Assembly: GCA_020639135.1 (NCBI GenBank) | Contig: JACKHE010000004.1 | Coordinates: forward strand, 186,001 to 250,000 | Direction: 5' to 3' | DNA length: 64,000 nucleotides | From: Phycisphaeraceae bacterium | Lineage (GTDB): Bacteria; Planctomycetota; Phycisphaerae; Phycisphaerales; UBA1924 | Shown: piece by piece, positions 24,352 through 32,970 of the stretch | How the letters are laid out: each line of letters opens with the position of its first letter | Numbering within the stretch: the first letter of the stretch is position 1 | Notes under the pieces: generated by a model | Told to the model about the DNA's origin: nothing | Seen by the model: only the letters and a program-made list of their open reading frames with translations | Database searches by the model: none | Made by a program: the position numbers and the translations under genes

Positions 24352-25521
24352 TCAGCCGCGCGAAGCCGGCGCCGAGGCGCAGGTGCGCTCGTGACATTCC
24401 TGCACGATCCTGATGGCCTGATCGATCTCGGCGTCGGTGGTGTGCTTGCTCAGGCTGAAGCGGACCGAGCCGCCGGCGCGCCGCTCGCTCAGGCCCATCG
24501 CCGTGAGCACGGGCGAGACGCTGATGGATCCCGATGAGCACGCGGAGCCGCCGCTGGCGCACAGGCCCTTCTCGCTCATGGTCAGCAGCAGGATCTCCGC
24601 CTCGGCGTCGGGGAAGGCGATGTTGCTGGTGTTCCAGAGTCGCGCGCCGGGGGCGGTTGGGCCGTTGACCCTGGCGCCGGGGATTCGCTCCAGGATCGCC
24701 CGCTCGAAGCGGTCGCGCAGCTCGGCGACGCGTTCGGGGTTTCCGGGGTCGGCCATCCAGGCGCGGGCGACCGCCGAGGCGACGCCCAGCCCCACGCAGC
24801 CGGAGGTGTTCTCCGTGCCGCCGCGCCGGCTGCGCTCCTGCGAGCCGTAGAAGAGCGGCGCCAGGTGGATGTTCTTTCGCAGATACAGCGCGCCGGCGCC
24901 CTTGGGGCCGTGGAACTTGTGCCCGCTGAGCGTGAGCATGTCCACGGGCACACGGCGGACATCGGTGGGCATCTTGCCGATCCATTGGGTGGCGTCGGAG
25001 TAGCACAAGACATCGCGCTCGCGGCAGACGCAGGCGATGCGCTCGATCGGATGGATGGCGCCGGTCTCGTTGTTCGCCCACTGGATGGCGACGAGCGCGG
25101 TCCTGTCGTCGATGAGCGCCTCGACGGCGCGGGCGTCCACAACGCCGAACTCGTCGAGCGGCGCGTTGAGCAGGGTCATGCCGTGGCGCCTGGCCATCGC
25201 CTCGCAGAGGGCGCTGACGGCGTGGTGCTCGACGGCGGTGGAGATGACGGTGTCCCGGCCCTGCTCGAGACCGCGGAGACAGGCGCCGCGGATCGCGGCG
25301 TTGATGGATTCGGTGCCGCCCGAGGTGAAGATGATCTCGGCGGGCTGTGCCCCGATGAGGTCGGCGACCTGCCGGCGGGCCATCTCGACGCGGCCCTTGG
25401 CCCGCTGGCCCGGGCGGTGGATGGAGGAGGGGTTGTGCCAGCAGTCCGTGAGCATCTCGGACATCGCCGAGATGACCTCGGGATCGGGGCGTGTGGTCGC
25501 GTTGTTGTCGAGGTAGATCAT
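24352..25521 (-). CDS. Cysteine desulfurase (NifS/IscS type)
   Basis: 389 residues from the Met that opens MIYLDNNATTRPDPEV (25519-25521); an in-frame Met seven codons earlier lacks a better ribosome-binding site. It is a fold-type I PLP enzyme that removes sulfur from L-cysteine for Fe-S clusters or thio-modified tRNA. PLP-binding Lys202 is in SGHKFHGPKGAG, the persulfide Cys328 lies in the loop CASGGSACSSGS, and VEHHA and WANNETG are the conserved cofactor motifs. The relatively short loop with SACSSG fits the NifS-like group. No iscU, nifU or mnmA is adjacent. The stop lies 3 bp from the convergent nuoC stop. Confidence 0.94.
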   Translation of the reverse strand: MIYLDNNATTRPDPEVISAMSEMLTDCWHNPSSIHRPGQRAKGRVEMARRQVADLIGAQPAEIIFTSGGTESINAAIRGACLRGLEQGRDTVISTAVEHHAVSALCEAMARRHGMTLLNAPLDEFGVVDARAVEALIDDRTALVAIQWANNETGAIHPIERIACVCRERDVLCYSDATQWIGKMPTDVRRVPVDMLTLSGHKFHGPKGAGALYLRKNIHLAPLFYGSQERSRRGGTENTSGCVGLGVASAVARAWMADPGNPERVAELRDRFERAILERIPGARVNGPTAPGARLWNTSNIAFPDAEAEILLLTMSEKGLCASGGSACSSGSISVSPVLTAMGLSERRAGGSVRFSLSKHTTDAEIDQAIRIVQECHERTCASAPASRG

Positions 25522-25622
25522 TGGAAAACGGGTGATCCCCATCGTACCCGGCGTGCGTCGGGCGCCGAAGCGCGAATCGGTGATTGCGGGGCCCGAACCG
25601 GGATTTCCGGGAAAAGGCGGGC

Positions 25623-26219
25623 TCAGCCCTCGCCGAGGAGCAGGGATTCGATCGCCTGGCGGACGGTGGCGCCGCTCTCGTCCCGCGCGTGACCCGGGAC
25701 GCCGATGGGGGCGAGGATGCCGAATCCGAGGCCCAGGTGCAGGAGCATCCAGGCGATGATCTCGGGGGAGAGGCGCCGGCTGACCTTGACGGCCTGTTGG
25801 GCCCGGACGATTTCTTCGGCGACGAATCGGTGCAGGGCCGCCATGTGGCGCTGGAGGGCCTCGCGGATCAGCTCGTCGTCGATCTCGGTCATCGCCTGGA
25901 CGATGACGCGGTAGGCGCCCTGCCCCTGGTCGGTGACCATGGGGTTGGCGCCGATGAGCCGGCGCAGCCGCTCGGCCGGGTCGGGGGCGTCGGCGAGCTG
26001 CTGCTCCCAGGTGCGGATGGTGTCCTGCCCCGTGCGGTCGATCAGGGCGATGAACATCTCGCGCTTGGAGGCGAAGTGACGGTAGATGATGGGCTCGGTG
26101 ACGCCGGCGGCCTTGGCGAGCAGGGCCGTGGTGGTCTTGGCGTAGCCGCGTTCGGCGAAGAGCTGCGCGGCGGTGTCGAGCAGCTGGGTGCGTCGTTGAG
26201 CGGCCGGGAGACGGGACAT
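25623..26219 (-). CDS. TetR family transcriptional regulator
   Basis: 198 residues from the Met that opens MSRLPAAQRRTQLLDTAAQL. The N-terminal helix-turn-helix is complete: FAERGYAKTTTALLAKAAGV, then TEPIIYRHFASKREMF. The rest is the all-helical ligand and dimerisation domain, with a hydrophobic helix (IIAWMLLHLGLGFGILAPIG) that may line a pocket for a lipophilic ligand. The target is not obvious: neighbours are yidD/rnpA and the cysteine desulfurase. It may act on the downstream desulfurase gene (101 bp away) or at a distance. Confidence 0.92.
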   Translation of the reverse strand: MSRLPAAQRRTQLLDTAAQLFAERGYAKTTTALLAKAAGVTEPIIYRHFASKREMFIALIDRTGQDTIRTWEQQLADAPDPAERLRRLIGANPMVTDQGQGAYRVIVQAMTEIDDELIREALQRHMAALHRFVAEEIVRAQQAVKVSRRLSPEIIAWMLLHLGLGFGILAPIGVPGHARDESGATVRQAIESLLLGEG

Positions 26220-26271
26220 GCCGACCAAGGTACCGGATCCGGCGCGGGGCTGTTGTGCGGAACCGACCGGA

Positions 26272-26571
26272 TCACCGATGCATCATGTCCGCGCTGGATT
26301 TTCTCCGATCGACGCCGGTCGGGGGGACGGGGTCGTAGCCGGATCCGCCCAGCGGGTGGCAGCGCAGGAGCCTGCGGCCGGTGAGCCAGGTCGCCCGGAC
26401 CGGGTTGTGTGCGCGGTAGGCGTCCATCGCGTACTGGCTGCAGCTGGGGTGGAACCGGCAGTGCCCGCCGAGCACAGGCGAGAGGAGCACGCGGTAGGCA
26501 ATGAGCAGCGCCAGGAAGGGCGCCGAGAGCAGCCTGGCCAGAACGCCTCGGCTTTCGGCGGGCTCAGGCAT
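26272..26571 (-). CDS. yidD: Membrane protein insertion efficiency factor YidD
   Basis: 99 residues from the ATG at 26569-26571, inside the last codons of rnpA (8-bp overlap). The conserved block AYRVLLSPVLGGHCRFHPSC, then SQYAMDAYRAHNPVRATWL and RRLLRCHPLGGSGYDPVP, covers the full YidD motif including the Cys residues. It is a small amphipathic protein at the inner membrane that assists YidC-dependent insertion. The rnpA-yidD order is the usual one, but yidC does not follow here. Confidence 0.96.
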   Translation of the reverse strand: MPEPAESRGVLARLLSAPFLALLIAYRVLLSPVLGGHCRFHPSCSQYAMDAYRAHNPVRATWLTGRRLLRCHPLGGSGYDPVPPTGVDRRKSSADMMHR

Positions 26572-26968
26572 CGGCGTTCCTTGATCGGCGTTTGGTCCAG
26601 ACCGCGTCGGCGGCGCGCCAGGCGTCGAGGAGCAGCCGGCGGTATTCCTCCAGCGGCAGCGGGTCGTGGGGGCGGACGGCGACAACGAGGTCGTATCCCC
26701 TGGGCATCTCGTGCTGGCTGTGCCGGAAGACCTCGCGCAGGCGGCGCTTGATCATGTTGCGCGCCGCGGCGTTCCCGACGCGGCGCGGGACGCTCAGCCC
26801 GAGCCGGCTGTGGCCGAGCGCGTTGGGGTTGACGAAGAGCACGAAGGGGCCCCGGCCCTTGCGGACGCCGTCGCGGAACACGGTCTGGTAGTCGCGAGCT
26901 CGCGCGAGGCGGTGGCGCTTGCGGAAGGTCAGTCGCGGGGGAGCGGGTTGTGCGGGCGCGGCGTTCAC
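26564..26968 (-). CDS. rnpA: Ribonuclease P protein component
   Basis: 134 residues. RnpA binds the RNase P RNA and helps 5' maturation of pre-tRNA. Family features are F-RKRHRLARARDYQTVF at the N-terminus and the basic RNR-type motif GLSVPRRVGNAAARNMIKRR followed by LREVFRH. The fold closes with GYDLVVAVRP. The first 12 residues are Ala/Pro-rich. It overlaps yidD by 8 bp, but the usual upstream partner rpmH (ribosomal protein L34) is absent: a CLC channel gene ends 42 bp before the start instead. Confidence 0.95.
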   Translation of the reverse strand: MNAAPAQPAPPRLTFRKRHRLARARDYQTVFRDGVRKGRGPFVLFVNPNALGHSRLGLSVPRRVGNAAARNMIKRRLREVFRHSQHEMPRGYDLVVAVRPHDPLPLEEYRRLLLDAWRAADAVWTKRRSRNADA

Positions 26969-27010
26969 GCGGGACTGTACGGCGCGCCGGGGGCGCGGGG
27001 AGGCGTGGTG

Positions 27011-28822
27011 TCAGGAATCCTCGCTGAGCGCCTTCTGGTAGCGGCGCAGGAGCCGGCTCCTGGTCATGAGGCCCAGGACGTTGCCCTTGACGGAGCCCTC
27101 GGAGGTTGTCAGGACCGCGAGCGAGGAGACGTCGAACCGGCTGAACTTGTCGAGGACGGTGTCGAGCGATTCGTCGAGGGAGATGGTGGGCAGGTCGGCG
27201 CGCATGATCTCCTCGACGAGCAGCAGCGGGATGGCCTCGCGTTCGAGCAGGGCGGTGCGGATGTCGTGGCCGGTCACCATGCCGACGTATCGCCCCGCGT
27301 CGTCGGCGACGACGAAGTCCACGATCGAGTAGGTCTGGTTCAGCTCGAGCAGGTGCGAGACGGGGTCGGTCGGGAGCACGGTGGTGTGCGGGACGAGCGG
27401 GACGGCGTCGGCGGGGATCCTGCGGAGGATGGTCAGGTCGGCGGCAGTCCCGAGGAGCATGCCGCGGCGGCGGAGCTTGAGTGTGTAGATCGAATCGCGG
27501 AGCAGCAGCTGCGCGACAACGACGGAGATGACGGCCGCGAGCATGATCGGGAGCAGGACGTACACGTCGCGCGTGATCTCGAAGACGATGAGGATCGCGG
27601 TCAGCGGGGCGTGTGTGGATCCGGCGACAACGGCGGCCATGCCCACGAGCGCATAGGTGGCGGGCGAGCCGCCCTCGGGGAGGAGTCCGAGCTGGTCGAG
27701 GGCCATTCCGAGCGCGCCCCCGGCGGTGGCGCCGAGGAAGAGCGAGGGGGCGAAGACGCCGCCGGAGCCGCCGGAGCCGAGCGTCAGGCAGGTCGCGATC
27801 GCCTTGCAGAAGAACATGAGCAGGACGACGATCAGCGAGACGTGGACGACGCCGAAGGACTCGGGCCTGAGGATGACGCGGATGGTCTCGTAGCCGTTGC
27901 CGAAGAAGGGCGGGACGGACTCGGCGCCGCTCGCTTCGGTGTTGCCGACGATCTTGAGGAAGACGATGCCGAGCCCGCCGAGCAGCGCCGCGCCGACGAC
28001 GGGGCGGATGATGGGATGGATCTTCGAGTTGTCGAAGATGTCCTCGGCGGCGTAGAGCGCCCGGATGAAACCGACGGCGACGAGCCCGCAGAGCAGGCCA
28101 AGCAGGAGGTAGCTCGGCAGCTCGGTGATGGTGAAGAGGTAGTGCTCGCCCTCGAGGACGGCGAAGAGGGCCTGGTTCTGCCCCAGGAAGGCCTGCGTGA
28201 CGGCGGTGGAGAAGACGGAGGCGATGACGATCGGGGTGAAGGTGCGCACCGAGAAGTCGCGGAGGATCGCCTCGAGGACGAAGAAGACGCCGGCGATGGG
28301 CGCGTTGAAGACGGAGGCGATGCCCGCGGCGGCGCCGCAGCCGACGAGCGTGCTGGTGTTCTCGCGCGAGATGCGCAGGAGCTGAGCGACCCCGGAGCCG
28401 ATGGCGGATCCGATCTGGATGATCGGGCCCTCGGCGCCGGCGGAGCCCCCGGAGCCGATGGTGCAGGCGCTGGCGAGGGATTTGACGAGCGCGACTCGGG
28501 GGCGGATGACGCCCTTCTTGCGATAGACGGCGTCGATGACCTCGGGGACGCCGTGGCCCTTGGCCTCGCGCGCGAAGAGGTGGACGAGCACGCCGGTCAG
28601 GAGGGCGCCGAAGACCGGGAGCAGCGGGAGGAGCCAGACGGACCAGCTCTGCTGGAGGTGGATCGCGCTGCGCTCGCCCCAGCGCAGGAGCCACATGAAG
28701 CCGAGCGCGCCGAACGCGGTGATGGATCCGATCCCCGCGGCGAGCGCGATCAGGTGCCAGTCACGAGAGAACCCGAGCCGGGTCGCGAAGCGCTGGAGCC
28801 TGGCTTTGTATCGGTGGATCAT
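27011..28822 (-). CDS. CLC-type chloride channel/transporter with C-terminal CBS pair
   Basis: 603 residues. The membrane domain (about 20-440) has the CLC signature stretches: GSGGSAGAEGPIIQIG, with the gating Glu at E131 (GxEGP), then AGIASVFNAPIAGVFFVLEA and GSGGSGGVFAPSLFLG. The family consensus GREGP is GAEGP here. At the position of the internal proton Glu (E203 of the E. coli exchanger), the sequence FVLEAIL appears to place Ala, which favours a channel or non-canonical exchanger, though this alignment is by eye. Residues about 465-600 form two CBS repeats (VPHTTVLPTDPVSHLLEL; MRADLPTISLDESLDTVLDK) that usually bind adenine nucleotides and gate the channel. It lies in line with topA upstream and rnpA downstream. 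Confidence 0.93.
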   Translation of the reverse strand: MIHRYKARLQRFATRLGFSRDWHLIALAAGIGSITAFGALGFMWLLRWGERSAIHLQQSWSVWLLPLLPVFGALLTGVLVHLFAREAKGHGVPEVIDAVYRKKGVIRPRVALVKSLASACTIGSGGSAGAEGPIIQIGSAIGSGVAQLLRISRENTSTLVGCGAAAGIASVFNAPIAGVFFVLEAILRDFSVRTFTPIVIASVFSTAVTQAFLGQNQALFAVLEGEHYLFTITELPSYLLLGLLCGLVAVGFIRALYAAEDIFDNSKIHPIIRPVVGAALLGGLGIVFLKIVGNTEASGAESVPPFFGNGYETIRVILRPESFGVVHVSLIVVLLMFFCKAIATCLTLGSGGSGGVFAPSLFLGATAGGALGMALDQLGLLPEGGSPATYALVGMAAVVAGSTHAPLTAILIVFEITRDVYVLLPIMLAAVISVVVAQLLLRDSIYTLKLRRRGMLLGTAADLTILRRIPADAVPLVPHTTVLPTDPVSHLLELNQTYSIVDFVVADDAGRYVGMVTGHDIRTALLEREAIPLLLVEEIMRADLPTISLDESLDTVLDKFSRFDVSSLAVLTTSEGSVKGNVLGLMTRSRLLRRYQKALSEDS

Positions 28823-28927
28823 CGGGGCGCGGCCGGCGGGCGGGGGATCCCGACACGGTACGGGCCGCGCGGGGGTGAATCAACGCGGCTTCTCACCGGC
28901 GCCGATGGCGGGCCCGCGCCTCGGGCA

Positions 28928-31636
28928 TCATGCGGCGACGTCGATCGGCTCTTCTTCCTGTTCGGTCTCGATGGGCTTGCCCTTGGCGTCGGTGAGCGGT
29001 TTGCCCTCGAGGTCGGTGATGATCGGGACGGGGTGGCGCTTCTCGTGGTCGGCCAGCGCCTTCTCCCAGTGCGCCCTCGTCGCGTCGTCGAGGTCCTTCC
29101 ACTTGCCGCGGCCGCGACACTTGGGGAACCCGGAGCAGCTGAGCCACGGCCCCCGGGCGCCGTTGCGGAGGTTGAGCATCCGGTCCTGGCACTTGGGGCA
29201 GGGGATGTCGGTCTCGAGCGCCGGCGGCTGTGGCGCCAGCGGGCGGCCCTGCTTGTCGGCCTTGAGGATCCCGTCGCACTCGGGGTACGCCGAGCAGCCG
29301 AAGAAGGGGCCGAATCGCCCGGTCCTTTTGATCATCGGCGCGCCGCACTGGTGGCACTTGACGTTGGCGTTCTCGATGGGTTGCGGCCTGCCCTCGCGGT
29401 CGCAGGGGCTGGCGTACTTGCAGTCGGGGTAGCGCGAGCACGAGAGGAACCGCCCGCTCTTGCCGAAGCGGTACACCATGTCGGCGCCGCAGTCGGCGCA
29501 GCGGTACTCCTTGGGCGCGGGCTGTGTCTCGGCCTTGGCGTGAGTGAGGTTCTCGTGCGCGAGCTCCAGCGACTCCTGGAAGGGGCCGTAGAAGTCGTGG
29601 AGGGTCTGGATCCAGTCGGTGTGCTCTTCCTCGATCTTGTCGAGCTTGCCCTCGAGATCGCGGGTGTAGCCGACCTCCATGATGTTGGGGAAGGCCTCGA
29701 TGAGCTTGTCGGTGACGACCTCGCCCAGGTCGGTGGCGTAAAAGCGGCGCTCGAGCTGCTCGACGTACTTGCGGTCCTGGATGACCTGGATGATCGAGGC
29801 GTAGGTCGAGGGCCGCCCGATGCCCTCGGACTCGAGCATCTTGATGAGCGAGGCCTCGGAGTATCGCGCGGGCGGGCTGGTGAAACGCTGCTCGGGCTGC
29901 GCGCTGAAGCAGGCGAAGGGTTGCGCCTCGGCCATTTCGGGGAGCGTCTGCTCGTCGGAGGAGGTCGGGACGCCCATCGCTCGGTAGAAGCCATCGAAGA
30001 CGAGGATGCGGCCTGACGTCTTGAAGACGACCGGGGTCTGCGGGTCGGTCCCGCCCTCGATGAGCGCGGTGGTGGAGTCCCACTCGGCCGGGGTCATCTG
30101 GCACGCGAGGAAGCGGCTCCAGATGAGCTGGTACAGCTTGAACTGATCGCCGGTGAGCGAGCCCCTGACGCTGTCGGGGGTGCGAGCCGGGTCGGTGGGT
30201 CGGATCGCCTCGTGCGCCTCCTGCGCCGCCTTGTTGGAGGACTTGTAGAAGACCGGCTTGTCGGGGAGATACCTGTCGCCCCAGGTCCTCTTGATGTGGC
30301 CCCGCGCCATCTCCACGGCGTCGTTGGCGAGGTGCGTCGAATCGGTGCGCATGTAGGTGATCAGGCCCACGGAGCCCTCGCCGGCGAGCTCGACACCTTC
30401 GTAGAGGCCCTGCGCCGTGCGCATGGTGCGCTGGGCGCCGAAGCCCAGGCGTGACGAGGCGGCCTGCTGGAGCGTGGACGTGATGAAGGGGGGCGAGGGC
30501 CGGCTCTTCGTGCGCTTGGTCTCGAGTGAGCGGAGCTTGTAGGGCGTGGCGGTCTCGACGCTGCCGGTGACGGTGCGCACACGGCGCGCCGGTCCCTTGC
30601 CGTCGGGGTTCTCGGTGACGGTGGTCTCGATGCCCGTCATGCCGACGAGCCTTGCGATCTCGGTGATGCGCGGCGTCAGGTCAGCGGGTTCGGCGTCGGC
30701 CCTTCCGGGCGACATGACCTCGAACTTCCTGCCGCCGACCTCGACGAGCTCGGCGCGGACGGCGCCCTTGCCGGCGAGCCAGGCGTTCTCCGCCTTGATC
30801 GTCGGGGTGTTCCCCTTGGCGTCCTTCTGCTGCGCGAAGTCGGCGTAGGCGCCCTGCAGCTTGCCCGCGGCGGCGGGGTCGCCGGTGAAACGCCCGATGA
30901 AGCGCCAGGTCTCGTCGGGGACGAAGGCGCGGATCTCGCGTTCGCGTTCGACGACGAGTCGCACGGCGACGGACTGCACACGACCCGCGCTGAGACCCCG
31001 CGCGACCTTCTTCCAGAGCAGCGGCGAGACCTGGTAGCCGACGATGCGGTCGAGGATCCGCCGGGCCTGCTGCGCGTTGACCTTGCCCAGGTCGATGGAG
31101 TGCGGGTTGTCGAAGGCGTGGCGGATCTCGTCGCGGGTGATGGCGTTGAAGACGACGCGCTTGGCGCCGGCGGGGTCGATGCCGAGCTCGGTGGCGAGGT
31201 GCCACGCGATCGCCTCGCCCTCCCGGTCGAGATCGGTCGCGAACCAGACGTCGGAGGCCTTCTTCGCGTCGCGTTTGAGCTCGTTGACGACCTTCTGGCT
31301 GCGGGGGAGCACCTCGTAGTGAGGCCGGAAGTCGCGGTCGAGGTCCACGCCGGGCACCGGCTGCTTTTTCTCGCCTTTCTTCACCTTCGGCGCCTTGGCG
31401 GGAAGGTCGCGTACGTGGCCGACCGACGCCTTGACGACGAAATCGGGGCCCAGGTACTTATTGATGGTCCGCGCCTTGGCGGGAGACTCGACGATGACGA
31501 GCTGCTTGCCCTCGGCCGAGGCGCCGCTGGATCGGGACGCGGTTGATCTGCTCGCGGCCTTGCGGGTTGATTTCTTCGCGGTCTTCTTGCGTGAGGCGCC
31601 GGCCTTTGATCGGGTTGTGTTCGTCTTCTTCGCCAT
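28928..31636 (-). CDS. topA: DNA topoisomerase I (type IA) with basic N-terminal tail and three zinc ribbons
   Basis: 902 residues. It relaxes negative supercoils through a 5'-phosphotyrosine intermediate. Residues 1-42 are a Lys/Ser/Arg-rich tail absent from E. coli TopA. The Toprim domain follows with E50 in VIVESPAKA and D135-x-D137-x-E139 in TDLDREGEA. The active-site Tyr428 is in GLITYMRTDST. The C-terminus has three four-Cys zinc ribbons (CADCGADM..., CHQCGAPM..., CPKCQDRM...) for single-stranded DNA binding. A segment at about 250-370 is longer than in the standard enzyme. A strong promoter is visible upstream (31714-31743). Confidence 0.97.
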   Translation of the reverse strand: MAKKTNTTRSKAGASRKKTAKKSTRKAASRSTASRSSGASAEGKQLVIVESPAKARTINKYLGPDFVVKASVGHVRDLPAKAPKVKKGEKKQPVPGVDLDRDFRPHYEVLPRSQKVVNELKRDAKKASDVWFATDLDREGEAIAWHLATELGIDPAGAKRVVFNAITRDEIRHAFDNPHSIDLGKVNAQQARRILDRIVGYQVSPLLWKKVARGLSAGRVQSVAVRLVVEREREIRAFVPDETWRFIGRFTGDPAAAGKLQGAYADFAQQKDAKGNTPTIKAENAWLAGKGAVRAELVEVGGRKFEVMSPGRADAEPADLTPRITEIARLVGMTGIETTVTENPDGKGPARRVRTVTGSVETATPYKLRSLETKRTKSRPSPPFITSTLQQAASSRLGFGAQRTMRTAQGLYEGVELAGEGSVGLITYMRTDSTHLANDAVEMARGHIKRTWGDRYLPDKPVFYKSSNKAAQEAHEAIRPTDPARTPDSVRGSLTGDQFKLYQLIWSRFLACQMTPAEWDSTTALIEGGTDPQTPVVFKTSGRILVFDGFYRAMGVPTSSDEQTLPEMAEAQPFACFSAQPEQRFTSPPARYSEASLIKMLESEGIGRPSTYASIIQVIQDRKYVEQLERRFYATDLGEVVTDKLIEAFPNIMEVGYTRDLEGKLDKIEEEHTDWIQTLHDFYGPFQESLELAHENLTHAKAETQPAPKEYRCADCGADMVYRFGKSGRFLSCSRYPDCKYASPCDREGRPQPIENANVKCHQCGAPMIKRTGRFGPFFGCSAYPECDGILKADKQGRPLAPQPPALETDIPCPKCQDRMLNLRNGARGPWLSCSGFPKCRGRGKWKDLDDATRAHWEKALADHEKRHPVPIITDLEGKPLTDAKGKPIETEQEEEPIDVAA

Positions 31637-31713
31637 TCTGGTCGTGTGCCGGGGATCCTGTGGGTGTGGCGCCGATCCTTAATAGTCCCGGAGAATCTCC
31701 GGATGCAGGGGAG

Positions 31714-31743
31714 TGAATAGGCGACCCTCGGGAGTCAAGTCAA
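31714..31743 (-). promoter_or_regulatory. Sigma-70-type promoter for topA
   Basis: On the minus strand TTGACT (31743-31738) and TATTCA (31719-31714) are spaced by 18 bp. Transcription would start near 31707, giving a leader of about 70 nt before the topA ATG. The leader contains the palindrome CCGGAGAATCTCCGG (31688-31702). Confidence 0.6.
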
Positions 31744-31827
31744 GCGCGAGCCCCGATCCCCGGTCCCAACCCTCGGCGATCGACGGGGTCAGCCTTCAAC
31801 GGATTGCCCGTGGGGGGATGTCCCGGC

Positions 31828-32853
31828 TCAGCGCGCGGCCGCGGCGTCGAGGGCCTGCAGGACGAGGCCGGGCCACGCCTCCGGATCGATCGATCCGGCG
31901 TCCAGAGCGAACGACGGGGCCTGGTTCGGATCGTCGTAAATCGATTGCTGCAAGCCCGTTGCGCGATCTGCAACGGATGCGGCGCCAACGAGGCGGCGCA
32001 GCCAGGTCCGCTGATTCTTGGCGAATCGCCGGGTCTCGATGCGGATCTGCTCGATCGCCTTGTCGAGGGGGACCTCACCCCGGAAGTGGGCGGCGAGCTG
32101 CTTGTAGCCCAGCGCCTCGCCGGCCTGCGCTTCGAGGTCGCCGGCGTTCCAGAGCGAGCGCGCCTCCTCGACCAGCCCCTGATAGATCATCAGCCGGACC
32201 CGGGCGTTGATCCGCGCGTTGATCAGCGGCGTCGGCCACAACAGGGCGACGGGAAAAGCGTCGGCGCGGCGGTCGCCCCGGTCCCATTGCGACTGGTGCT
32301 CGCTGAGCGGGATGCCGGTCTGTTCGAAGACCTCCAGCGCGCGGATGGTTCGGCGCTCGTCGTTGGGGTGGATCCGCGCGGCCGCCTGGGGGTCGATCCG
32401 TTCGAGCCGGGCTCTGCGGTCGGTGCCGGACAGCGCCGCGAGCCTCGCTCGCAGCGCGGGATCCGGCGGGGGACCATCGAAGAGGCCCTCGAGGAACGCC
32501 TTGATGTAGAGGTGCGTCCCCCCCACCACGATCGGAGCGGCGCCGCGGGAGCGGATCGATTTGATCGCTTCATTCGCTTCGCGGAGCCAGCGATCGACGC
32601 TGCAGGGCTCGGTGGGCTCGGCGATGTCGATCAGGTGATGCGGGACGCCGCGGCGTTCGGCTTCGGTGGGCTTGGCGGAGCCGATGTCGAGTCGTCGGTA
32701 GATCTGGATCGAGTCCGCGGAGATGACCTCGCCCAGGACGCCGGAGCGGTCGGCGAAGCGGTGCGCGAGCTCGACGGCGAGGGCGGTCTTGCCCCCGGCG
32801 GTCGGGCCGATGATGACCGGGATGATCGGGATTTCGGGGCGATCGGGGGGCAC
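31828..32853 (-). CDS. miaA: tRNA dimethylallyltransferase
   Basis: 341 residues from the GTG at 32851-32853. An ATG at 32901 is in frame but would add a stretch encoded by an 11-base C run and not seen in the family. MiaA attaches a dimethylallyl group to A37 of tRNAs that read codons starting with U. The P-loop is VIIGPTAGGKTALAVELAHR, and the family motifs follow: GEVISADSIQIYRRLDIGSA, GVPHHLIDI, PIVVGGTHLYIKAFLEG, and the C-terminal ALGYKQLAAHFRGE and TRRFAKNQRTWLRR. It is divergent from pgk, with 117 bp between start codons. Confidence 0.95.
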   Translation of the reverse strand: MPPDRPEIPIIPVIIGPTAGGKTALAVELAHRFADRSGVLGEVISADSIQIYRRLDIGSAKPTEAERRGVPHHLIDIAEPTEPCSVDRWLREANEAIKSIRSRGAAPIVVGGTHLYIKAFLEGLFDGPPPDPALRARLAALSGTDRRARLERIDPQAAARIHPNDERRTIRALEVFEQTGIPLSEHQSQWDRGDRRADAFPVALLWPTPLINARINARVRLMIYQGLVEEARSLWNAGDLEAQAGEALGYKQLAAHFRGEVPLDKAIEQIRIETRRFAKNQRTWLRRLVGAASVADRATGLQQSIYDDPNQAPSFALDAGSIDPEAWPGLVLQALDAAAAR

Positions 32854-32868
32854 TGCGTCGAGTGTACG

Positions 32869-32883
32869 CCCCCCCCCCCGGGG
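32869..32883. repeat. Homopolymer tract C11 followed by G4 in the miaA-pgk divergent region
   Basis: Eleven consecutive C (32869-32879) precede four G on the plus strand. The tract lies between the preferred GTG start of miaA and a possible upstream ATG at 32901. Slippage here would shift the frame between the two starts or change promoter spacing. Confidence 0.8.
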
Positions 32884-32970
32884 ACAGGAAATGCGTACCA
32901 TGGCTCCCCCGGCGCCGCGGTGTCGGGGTGAACTCGAGCCACGAAAACCACACCCACCGGGAGCCAGAGT

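Noticed and set aside
26666..30016. Very long plus-strand open frame (over 1100 codons) opposite clcA and topA
   Set aside because: Glu/Asp/Gly/Arg-biased composition typical of antisense frames in GC-rich DNA. The minus-strand genes have complete, conserved motifs.
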